A program made the position numbers and the translations under genes. DNA of 64,000 bases, taken from assembly GCA_947650365.1 (NCBI GenBank), contig OX393549.1, positions 88,530,170-88,594,169 of the forward strand, in the 5' to 3' direction. Position 1 is the stretch's first letter. The number at the start of each line of letters is the position of its first letter. Source of the DNA: Chamaelirium japonicum. Lineage: Eukaryota; Streptophyta; Magnoliopsida; Liliales; Melanthiaceae. Positions 39,305 to 51,300 of this stretch are shown here, one piece after another. The notes under the pieces were generated by a model that was given only the letters and a program-made list of their open reading frames with translations, had not been told where the DNA came from and ran no database searches.

Positions 39305-42300
39305 ATACTTTCTTCTCTTGATCTCCTCCATTGATTCAAAACCCTAAATCATATAAAAATGGGTGGAAAAGAAAGAGATTTCAGATTTAGATTATTTACT
39401 TCCTCATTGTGAAAGAAACCCTAGAGGACGACGACTTCGAGCTCTCCTCATTCCCCAACTTCGTCTCGGAAAGTTCGTCGATTGGATCAAGACTCCTAAC
39501 CTTCGTCTCGATAAGAGCTTCAATTGCGAGTTTTCGAAGGATCCGATGATTCCATTGACTGGTGTTGTTCCACAAGAGGATTCGACGATGATTCCTTATA
39601 TATGCGGCGAATCTTACCTAGGCTATATGTTTTCTTTGTTCTCTTTTCTTTTATCCATAATCTTCCATCGTTCATCATTATCTTTGCCACAACCATCTTA
39701 CCATCCCTCTTTTGAACCTAATCAGTGCCTGTTAAGTCCAAACAACCCACGACCATCGAGAGCCCTTGCTAGCATGTTTTGTTATTTAATTTAGATTAAA
39801 ATATAATTGTTGTGCTTTTTTTTATAGAAATTTGTTGCTTACCTTATTTCATATCATGCTCAAGCTCTTATAAAACCTAAAACCAAAACCCCATTGAAGA
39901 ATTAAAAACTGATGGTTGTTTTAATAAAATCTGCACACAAATCGAGCCATAACTTTATATCCAATAATCCGATCGACTTCAAATTTTGACTAGTCTTTGC
40001 TAACCTTAATACCCTCACCTCCACCAATTTCACCAAGATCAAAAGTTGACCACACTGAAAAGACAAAAATACCCCGATTTGTCCTAATTCTAGAATTCCA
40101 CTAAAACCCTCCCAAACCTAGTGTGAGTCCTCGCTTGCCTATATCAGAATACCACATCATCATATTTGAATGACCATAAAATAGTCTAAACTCTAAAGTT
40201 ATCAAGGCCATTGTTTACATGTCATGTCTTACTGACCATGATAGCGTAGCCTCTTCAACTATAAGGAATAAGCTTTCCAGCATTCACCTTATTAAGTATG
40301 AATTAGTAGAGAAGAGTGCAAAGGTTAGAGGAGTGAGTGGCAAACCATCAAATAGGATACTCAAGTATGCCATAGGTGAACTTGAAACTTGTGACGTGTT
40401 ATGAAGGTCTAGCTATAACATGGATCCAACCCTCTAAAGATGCTACAAAAGATGGAGAATGAAAGTAAAGGGAGCTCTCATGTCCGCTAAGAAGTCATCG
40501 TAAAGTAACCAATGGAGGTACTTGTTATTAATTTGTTTCATAAAGAATTAGAAAGATGAAACCTTCATTCTTCTATATATAAATGTGCCACTTGGTTTTT
40601 TGTCATTTACCACATATTTGTTATGGAAAATTGTTTCCCTCCGAAGTCCAAACTTTTCACCCTAAACTTCCCTCTGAAGACCTTTCCACCTTTTGGCCTT
40701 TATTTCCTTTGACAACTAAAATTTAGTCCTGCATTGGTAGTGGGATGAGAGTTGGGGGAGTATATAAAGAAACACTCATCTCATTCATTGTGTGAAATGA
40801 ACAAGTGAAGATGGTGTGGTACACGTAAGCCAACCTACGACACGGTGCAATGCACTGCATCATGCACATGTGGCATTAGCAATGTGACATAAGGTGCTAG
40901 CCGTGCTAATTAGGTGCACTTTACACTTAGTATGACTCATTGTCACGAGTCTGTTGTAGCACCTTTACTTTTGACTAGCCTCTGTTCGGGTTTGGTTGAC
41001 TCGAGTGCGAATCAAGTTCGGGTCCGAGTTGACTCGGTGGTTCCAACCATTGGGTAGGATTTGAGCGATCTAGTAGAGTCTATAATTTCCAACCGTTGGC
41101 CCAAACAGTTATAGGTCAATTGGCCCAATAGGTGTCTCTAGCATCCCTTCAGCTAAGTGGACCAGAGGTAGAACTGTGGATTGAATACAGATTGGATAAG
41201 GCTATATCCTAATCCGATCCATTAAGTAAACAAGCTACCAGATTCAAACCGACAACTTAAAAACCCAATCCATATCCGTTAAGTACGAATAAGATCAGAT
41301 TCAGATCAAAATCCAGTCTATTGACAAATCTAATCTCAGACGGCTGTGATATCGTTCAACGTCGAATCCGCAGAAGAGCTGTCAATTCTAGACTCGAGAC
41401 TGGGAAGGGTCGGGATAAAAGCAGACCCGATTAGACGATAATGAGTATATTTTTTGTATTGACCGTTAGGGCCATGGTTTTAAATTTCGATTTTGTATCT
41501 GGTTTCAATCAGGTTGAAACGTTAATTTTAGTCGAAATTTTGATTGAAATGATGCAAAAAAATTTAATCAAAATGATTTAAATTTTTTGAAATAGTCAAA
41601 AAAATTTATATTTATGATGGTTTTTTTTAAAAAAAATTAAATTAAGTCTTATTTTTAAAATTTTTAAATATGGTGAATTTGACAGTGAGATCCGGTAATA
41701 TCTAGCAGCTTCAGGCGAAAACAAGTGGGTTTCGGTCGAAATCTGGGTACATATAAAGCCTCAAACCCATCAAAACCAGCCCACAAGTTTCACAAAATCT
41801 GTGGGCTGGTTTCAGTCGAAATACCCTCGAAATCATGAAATTTCGACGAAATGGTCAATGAAATTGGCCTATATATTTCAAACCCACACGGTTCTGGTGG
41901 GCCCCCATGCTTTCGGTTGAAATTTCAGTGAAACACATCTAAAGTGAAATGGGTAAGGGTCTAGGTTTCGACCGTATCTTTAGTTTTGGTCTCTGCCAAA
42001 ACCGAAATATTTGCAAAATTTTACCATTTCGACTGAAATTTGAAACCATGCTTAGGGCCTTAAGATCTAAACTCTAAAGCAATTTATTCTTTTGGTGGGT
42101 AAAATATACTATATTATGTTATTGTTTGTCTGATCAGGTTCTTAACGAATTGGATTGGTCTAAATCCATATCCGATTTGTTACGTAAATGGGCTACCGGA
42201 TTCAGATCGTTATGAGGTCATCGGATAAAAAAAACATCCATATCTGACTTAACAAATCAGATTGGGATCGAATTCTAGTCCAATGACAGGCCTAACCGGT

Positions 42301-45300
42301 GGGCCTTGTGTCAATATAAACAACCCATTCCTCTCCCATTTCATATGTCTAAATTCCAAAATTCTTCACTCTAAGTTCTCTTTTATCTTTTGATCTGTAG
42401 AGAGATCGGAAGTAATAGTGGGTAATACTTGTGCATCAAAAGCGTTCTAATTACAAAGACGTAGTGCAAACTTCTATGGAATACAATGCACACTGGTTAT
42501 ATCGTATCATGTGGATAATTTCACCAATTATTTTTGCACCATAGAGGAGGCATCAATTGGCTTAAAGAAAGCTAACTACGCCCTTGCTTTATGACCAAAT
42601 GGTGCATATCTTCTCAGTCTAGTGAAGGATTTTTCCCAACAATACTCTACACTTGTTGGTATCTCCAAGTGTCATTGGGGCGAAGATCAAGATCGTTAAG
42701 GCAATGTTTAATGGAGATAGTGGTTTTTTGTTGAAGAAAAATTGTAAAACAAAAAGAACATGTTCATATGCCTTAAGCTTCTACTCGATTAGTAGGAATG
42801 TTGTGCATGAAAAGAATTCATTGGTAAGGGCGTGTTTGGTTGGTTGAAAAATTATACAGGAAATAGAATTTGTTGTAAAGGGAAGCATAGTAAAATAATT
42901 GAAAAGTAAATTTGACTTTTCTAGTGCTACTTGATTGTCTTGAAAAGAAAGTTTTTTTTTTTGAGAATCCCTCTCAGTGAGATGAGGGGGGGTTCGGCCT
43001 AGACCCCTACCGGTTTATTAAAATAAAAAGAAAGTACAGAGAATGCCTAAGAGGCACCGACACCCGAGGTGTACCCACTTCCAACACGGGCTAACAAAAT
43101 TGCCCTGCACAACAAGCAAGAAAAACAAAAAACTGAAAGTCCTATGGCTTAAAAGCCCTCGATCTTTCCAAATCATGGATCTGTGCTAGGAGCGATCCCG
43201 AGTCTTTCCCCTTGATGGAGAGGCCGGCAGCCGAAGCTAAATCAAGGATGGTTCTGTCCTCCAGCAGGTTGAGGGGTAGGCTCAGATCATTTCCATCAAG
43301 TTTAGACAATTGATCATGAAAATCCTGCATGAGTGGGATCCTAGGCCGTGGTGGTCGGCGGTTCATGTTGGATTCAAGGGCTCGAGATTTGGCTTGAAGC
43401 GAAGCCCTGACTTCAATCGAGTCCGACCCTCGATTAGCTAGTCTAGGATTGCGGCGAGCGAGTCCCCCCTCCACTAAGCCTCCAACTTGTGAAACCTCAT
43501 CCGAGGGTGGGGCCACTACAGGAATTGAAATCCCATGGACCTCCACACCGTTGCTGACTCCCGAGTTGTCCTCGTTGACCTGCTGCTGCTCCTCGTCAAC
43601 TGCAGTTCCAACTCCAACTCTAGATGACGCAAGGAGCTCATTGCTTTCTACCGGCACTTCAATGAGGAAGTCAGCGGACTTCTCACCTATACTTTCCACT
43701 GCTAGCTCCAAGGCCGCATCCACAGCCTCCGAAACCCCCAAATCCAAATGGCGCTCACGGCACTCTGTAACAGCAGCCACCTGATTACCATCCAAGGGCT
43801 TCTCCTTAATAGCTGCACTCCTGAAGCCTAAGAAAAGTCCCTTCTCTGGATCCCCGGAACCCACCCTCTCCTTCGTACCAGTCCCCAGATGGTCATCCTC
43901 TGTTCCCCTGCTGACCTCTTCAACTTGAACCGCAGTAACTGATGACCCAGCATTACTGAAGACATTAACCACTCCAGTCACTCGGGGTGAGCTCGACCCA
44001 AGATGCCCCTCTTCTGGTTGCCCACCATCGGCACCAGAATAACATGTTTCATCACCAACTGGCCCAATTGGATCCCTCAAGGCCTCCCCTCCTCGAGGCT
44101 CGGTACCATGCTCCACTAGGAGGTCGTCCTCTGCCTCCTTACCCTCAACTTCAGCAAGAGTCCCCACATCCACCCCGCGTCCTAAAGATCCTTCACGAGG
44201 GGAACTAGGCTCATTCTCTAGGACCGAGAACTGAGAGCCCGAGACTTGCAACCCTACCTTGTTGGTAACCATCCTGTGCTTTGTCTCGACCTCTGTCTCC
44301 CGGATCACTGATGCTGCTTCACTAACAAGAGCCTTGGGACCTCCAACTTCTCGGTTAGCACAATTAACCCCCTTGTCAGGAGGAGCACTCACTGTATGGG
44401 GCTTACTGAAATTGCCAGACTCAACTCCCACAGGCCTCCAACCCCTCACACCATCATTAGCACCCATCTTCCGGCTGGGTCCACGATAGGAACTAGGAGC
44501 AATCCTATTAATCGGATTTATCTGTGCATTGCCACCATAAGCCGAGGTAGCATGCCCGAAAATCTTGCACTTCGCACAACTAGTCGGCTTCCACTCGTAT
44601 AAAACTTTCTGCGTAAAGAGAACTTCCTCGTTTTCACTTCGGCCCGGTAAAGCACTGGGCAATTCGTCGCCAAATTTGATCTCGACACAACATCTAGCAT
44701 AGTTCCGTCGAACACCTTGGGCAGTCGGACGGTCTCTTGTGAGAGGAACCCCAATCAAGCTTGTCAAAAGGCTAATACCTTCCTTGGACCACCAATCGAT
44801 TGGTAGATCCGGTAGTCTAATTCATATGGAAATTTTATCGAGCGAATCGCGGTCGTATTTTATACCCTTGTTCCACCTCTTCAAGACCACAACCCGGCCC
44901 TCAAAGTACCAAGGGCCCTCTTCTAGCACTCTAGTGCTGTCACTAGCCACCAGAAATTTGAATAAAAATAGGCCATTCTCCCTCGAAAATATTTCCAACC
45001 CGCCCACCGGTTTCCATAATTTATGCATCACATCTTGGAACTTCGGAAAGAAGGGCTTTCTCCCCACAACATAGCCCACCAGTGTATGCTCCCAACCTCT
45101 CAAATTAGCTTCAATCTCACTTGAAGGCAAGATAGCATACTTAACTCCATTGCGCACTGCCGACTCGACGTAGTGTAGCCGAAGATCCTCCGCCTCCAAA
45201 GATGATCCTCCACAAATGGCACTCCACGATTGCCCTATGATAGCTATAGCCTTGCAAGCTTAGGGGGTGGCCTAGGCGCCCAAGGGTCCAAAACATCTAT

Positions 45301-48300
45301 GTGCCCACCTAGGCAGTGCCTAATCAATGCTTTGACTACAGAGTGACAAACCAAAGAAGATAATGGAGGAGAAGTAGCCTGACGATGGAGCTATTTATAG
45401 CCTCAATCGAGTAAGAGTAATACATCACATCCACAGTTAAGGCCTTAAAATATGAAGCTTTAGGGGCCATAATTAGAAACCACGTGACTTTCCAGGACTT
45501 GCGTCATTGATCGATGTGGAGATTAGCCTATTGATGAAGGTAACCAAGTGATTCGATAGAAAAAAGACATAATATCCAATCCAAAAGATCACAAAGAATC
45601 ACGAGGACCACACAGGCACACAATACCAACGACAACATATTAGCTCGACTTCAACCAAAGCTAAGGGTCATCCACAACCGCAAGGAGCACAATGATGCAA
45701 CTTTCCAAAAGGTACCTATCTGACTTAGCAAAAAAATTAGACAAACAACTTATTGGACGAATGGTTCCTACAAAGGATCCAGCCACCCGAGAAGAGGCTA
45801 TTGTTGACATATGAATATGCCCTATCTAAGAAGGAAACATGGATGGACGACAGACTGACAATGTGCTAGATTGATACCAATGACAGGACAACACAAAGAA
45901 CCAGAACAGAGCAATCAAGGTCGATTCGATGCATATCTGACTCTATATCATGAGTCTACAAGTTGGAATCGCCTTCACGAATATCAGAAATCGGTTCTGT
46001 AGTCCTACTTTCAGGTAAAGTCGGGTCGTCCCCCAGTTAGCATTTCGAAATGAGGGACCACATTGTTCATCTGCACGTACTGGTGATGAAGACCTGATCA
46101 GCACCTTCAGATCATCGCCGCATCTTCCGTTTATCGTCGGAGACATTTATTTACTGTCGTTTTTATTTTATGCATGGAAGACATTAGCCGTTTGGGCTTG
46201 TTAGTCGTTTATTTCAGTTTTTGGCCATTTTTCCCTGTTTTTGGCCTTATTTCAGCATTTAGTTTTATTTCTGTTCTTGCCCAGTTCATGGGGGATGTCC
46301 ATGATCTCATCCGAGGGCTTTTCGGATTGAATCCGGGTCTTCTCGGGTGAGTTTCAGCATGATATTAATAAAATTATGGGTGTGTGTGTTTGCGGGGCAC
46401 CGACGGACGAGATTAGATCTCGAAACCGACGGTAAGATGGCGAAATAACTTAAATTTGATGATGTGGCATCAATTGGGCTTCAATTAGGGCTATGTGGGC
46501 TTCAATTAGGGCTTTTCCGTCCCTTGCCCGTGCGGAAACCGAGCCAATCCGCCCCCTCTTCCGTCCCCTAACTTCTCTCTCTCTTTTCCCCTTATTTCTC
46601 TCTCTTTTCCTTTCCTTTTTTGGCCCATTGCATCCCCACCATTCCCCCTTGATTTCCCTTTGATCTTGGCCATCCAAAAAGAAACCCTAGTTCTACAAAA
46701 AGGGGAAGATTGAAGGAGATTTCAGATTTTGATAGTTGCTGAAATTCGTGCCTCTTCGTGAGTGCTTCCGGGCGAGACTCGTGTCCCCGATCCTCGCCGA
46801 TTCCACGACTTCGCCTCGTGAAGGCTTTGGGCTTCGTTTTCCGAAGGTTCCGGCTTCTCCCGACGTCCGGCCTTGCTCCGTGTGCAGGATCGTCGGCGCA
46901 TCCTTGCAATCGACCCACGGCGGGAAACCCCAGGCAGTATCTTTCCTTTTCCTTTATTTTCCCATCGCATCCGCTTCGTTTTCATTAGTTTTCATTGCCT
47001 CCGCTCCGCATCGCAGCCGTCATCATCCTTTTCATCGCTAGTTGAAGCCATAACTTTGCCTATTTATTAGATTCGCCATATATCGTCTGTCGGTAACCCT
47101 AGCAAGCATTCGTAACCTATTTTAGTGAAAATCTGTTGCATGCCTATTGTCCAATTTACATATCTATTGCTGCGATTGACCCTATTATGTGCTGAAATCA
47201 GTTTTTTTGTGATAGTATTGCGCTCTTTAATTGTTTTAAGTCTTAACCCTGCTTTATGTTGATTGCATAAACTTTAGAACTGCATAAGATAACTTCTGGT
47301 TGCTGTCCTTTTGATCTATACGTCGCTATATTGATAAATAAAACCTAGTCATTGACCAAAGAAAACCCTAAAAGGGTTCAGGATTGTAGTGTGCCTTATC
47401 GGCGCCTGCATCAAGTTGGTATCAGAGCAATCTGACGCCATGTCCTATCATAGCGTCCGATCCCATTATTCGCTTGATCCATTAGATACCCGCACCTATA
47501 AGGAATTTGTCAAGCTATATAAATCTTTTGGGCCATGTCCTACCCTTTTCCCTAGATCTCCGATGGAACATCGCTACTCCTCTTCGATTCGAGATCGAGC
47601 CCATGACCTAGATCTATCTTCTAAGCCCTTTGTTCAATGGATTTTACGGAGTCCTTCAGTGCCTTCCTTGAAATTCCGCTATATTGAAACCCAGCTCGTA
47701 CTTGATGATATTGATGATGAGTTGGCATGGAGAGAGAAGCAGAACCAGAGGCTTGCCAGATACAGCAGGCCACCACCTCCAGCAGAGCCTCCACCTCCTG
47801 TGGAGTACCCGGTTCCACCAGTGGCCCCACTTGAGAAGCATCCACCTCCTGTGGAGCTTCCTCGGCCAATGCCTATGGAGGAGCCACCTCTTCCGTCAGC
47901 GACTACAGAGGAGTTCCTTCCACCTTCTCCGGTGCCTACAGCGGTGCCACCTCCTCCTTCAGTGGCTTCAGAGGAGTTCCTTCCACCTTCAGCAGTGCCT
48001 ACAGAGGAGCCCCTTCCTCCGGTAGAGACTACGGAGAGGCTTCTCCTACCTTTCACAGAGCTTACAGATGAGGCACCTCCTCCTGCAGTTCTTCCTACAA
48101 CAGAGACACCCGTGGAGCCTTCGTCCTCTGCGGAACTTCCATCACAACTGCAGTCAGAGTCAGTTGGGGAGTTTCAGCCAGTTGAGCCACTTACGCGCTT
48201 TGACTTTGTCGGGACTGACCGACCACCTACCGCTCGTGTGCTTCTGTTTACGTACTTCAGTAGCTTCTGGCCCTCGCTCGACGCCAGCAATCTCTTCGCG

Positions 48301-51300
48301 AGGGGCCCAGAGGTTGTTGACTGCCCGAGACATCACTTGTTGGGAATTCATCATCAGATCCAGGCCCAGCGACGTTCCCACGGTGGTGGTCTCCCTCCTG
48401 CTACCGGCGATGTCTTTCGGCGTAAACTCGAGGACGAGTTTTTCGCAGCGGAAGCGATTGATGAAGACCTGATCAGCACCTTCAGATCATCGCCGCATCT
48501 TCCGTTTATCGTCGGAGACATTTATTTACTGTCGTTTTTATTTTATGCATGGAAGACATTAGCCGTTTGGGCTTGTTAGTCGTTTATTTCAGTTTTTGGC
48601 CATTTTTCCCTGTTTTTGGCCTTATTTCAGCATTTAGTTTTATTTCTGTTCTTGCCCAGTTCATGGGGGATGTCCATGATCTCATCCGAGGGCTTTTCGG
48701 ATTGAATCCGGGTCTTCTCGGGTGAGTTTCAGCATGATATTAATAAAATTATGGGTGTGTGTGTTTGCGGGGCACCGACGGACGAGATTAGATCTCGAAA
48801 CCGACGGTAAGATGGCGAAATAACTTAAATTTGATGATGTGGCATCAATTGGGCTTCAATTAGGGCTATGTGGGCTTCAATTAGGGCTTTTCCGTCCCTT
48901 GCCCGTGCGGAAACCGAGCCAATCCGCCCCCTCTTCCGTCCCCTAACTTCTCTCTCTCTTTTCCCCTTATTTCTCTCTCTTTTCCTTTCCTTTTTTGGCC
49001 CATTGCATCCCCACCATTCCCCCTTGATTTCCCTTTGATCTTGGCCATCCAAAAAGAAACCCTAGTTCTACCAAAAGGGGAAGATTGAAGGAGATTTCAG
49101 ATTTTGATAGTTGCTGAAATTCGTGCCTCTTCGTGAGTGCTTCCGGGCGAGACTCGTGTCCCCGATCCTCGCCGATTCCACGACTTCGCCTCGTGAAGGC
49201 TTTGGGCTTCGTTTTCCGAAGGTTCCGGCTTCTCCCGACGTCCGGCCTTGCTCCGTGTGCAGGATCGTCGGCGCATCCTTGCAATCGACCCACGGCGGGA
49301 AACCCCAGGCAGTATCTTTCCTTTTCCTTTATTTTCCCATCGCATCCGCTTCGTTTTCATTAGTTTTCATTGCCTCCGCTCCGCATCGCAGCCGTCATCA
49401 TCCTTTTCATCGCTAGTTGAAGCCATAACTTTGCCTATTTATTAGATTCGCCATATATCGTCTGTCGGTAACCCTAGCAAGCATTCGTAACCTATTTTAG
49501 TGAAAATCTGTTGCATGCCTATTGTCCAATTTACATATCTATTGCTGCGATTGACCCTATTATGTGCTGAAATCAGTTTTTTTGTGATAGTATTGCGCTC
49601 TTTAATTGTTTTAAGTCTTAACCCTGCTTTATGTTGATTGCATAAACTTTAGAACTGCATAAGATAACTTCTGGTTGCTGTCCTTTTGATCTATACGTCG
49701 CTATATTGATAAATAAAACCTAGTCATTGACCAAAGAAAACCCTAAAAGGGTTCAGGATTGTAGTGTGCCTTATTGGTGCCTGCATCAACTGGTCACCCA
49801 AATATCAGCACCCCAAGAATGAAGGAACATATAGATGAGGATCTGTGCTACGACAACACGGCACCCCTAGGCGCTTGCCACCCATTATTGGTAACGAAAG
49901 ACAATCCAATTAACAAGGGAAACACACGCATCAACTAGGAGTAAATAGTAAGGCCAGCCATGATGCAGAAGCTGTTACCACAACATGATCAATGGAGTAG
50001 ACAAATACTAGTCTATTTTATAAAAAAAGATGAGTACTAGAAAGAGAATTCTAGATTTTGGGCTTAATATCAGATCCGAACTATAACCCCTCAACTTTTA
50101 CTGAGATTGGGATAAATAATCTATAAGAGAGGTATCGATGTACTCCGGAGAAGATATTTGACTTCTCTTTGATGGCTTTGTGGTTTTTCCCAGTGTTTTA
50201 AAAAACTCGCCCCAGGGTACGCCCGGGGCTCGCCCCGGGGCGGGGCGGTCCCAAAACGCCCGGGGCGGATCAAGTTGGGGCTTTTTTCCTGTGGGGCTTA
50301 CGCCCGAACCACTGGGGCGTACGTCCCGAATGCCCGGGCACGTCTTTTACGCCCCAATGGCCTGGGCTTACGCCCCACTGGAGTTTGTCTGCATAGTTGA
50401 AAAAAAACGATTTAATTGCTACCGTGTGATCTTTTATATGCGTCTTACTCTCTTGGATGGCGATTATGACATTCTTGGGAACTAAAGTTGTTTTAAATTG
50501 GTTATATATCATGTTTAGAATGATAGAATCTATGGAATATAAACGTAGATAGTTTGAATTTTGGTTAGAAATTTAGAATTAGATCTTAAATGATCTTGAA
50601 AGACAACGATAAGTTCATTTTTATTATCGTTTTGTATATATTTGTGATTTATCAACCAATTTTGTAGGCTTAAATGCTTTGTTGTTTCATAATATTTTTT
50701 ATTTTGTTTGTTTTTAATCTATTTTCACTATTTATATAATATTTTTTATTTCTATATATTTTTTAAATTAAAAAATAAAAAATTCGTGGGGCTTACGCCC
50801 CACGATCTGGGGCTTACGCCCCGCCTTACGCCCCCGCCTCTGAAAACACTGGTTTTTCCACTTCATTGTGAAAGGCTTTCCACGTAAAACCTTGTGTTAT
50901 TCCTTCTTCACTCTTCTTTGTTTTACCAGTGATCTCCTATTCGATGTCAACCTGGATCCAACTTCTCCCAACGGAGAGATTGGGAGAGGTGGGGGGTCTG
51001 GAAAAATTCCCCACAGGTTTAGTCGAGCAAAATATTAACATGCATTGTTGGGTAAAAAATCATACACAATTGTTTTTTCAGTAGATCATATTAGAAATAA
51101 TATTGTGTTCATATTTCCATCTTGATCATCATCATCATCCAAGTGTTATCCCACTAAGATGGGATTGACTATATTTTTCTGTAATTAAGAAGGTTCCCTG
51201 AAAGATTGACAAGAACTTGTCAACCAGCTACTTGATGTAAAAGCCTCTAAGATTGGTGCCAAAACATTATCAAAGGCAACTTGGTAAGAGAGGGATCTGC

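Larger units (their letters stand above)
46084..49788 (+). mobile_element. Complete, very young non-autonomous LTR retrotransposon
   Basis: LTRs of exactly 1330 bp (46084-47413 and 48459-49788) start TGATGAAG and end GCATCA. ACTGG occurs at 46079-46083 and 49789-49793, a perfect 5-bp target duplication. Next to the 5' LTR is TGGTATCAGAGC (47417-47428), the initiator-Met primer site. The internal region is only 1045 bp, lacks protease, integrase and polymerase, and carries one open frame. AACTCGAGGACGAGTTTTTC before the 3' LTR is typical of Ty3/gypsy ends. By eye the LTRs differ at only about three positions. It sits antisense in PUF intron 2. Confidence 0.92.

Noticed and set aside
45943-46146. 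Minus-strand frame crossing the LTR boundary
   Set aside because: It spans the insertion point of the LTR element and has no coding features.
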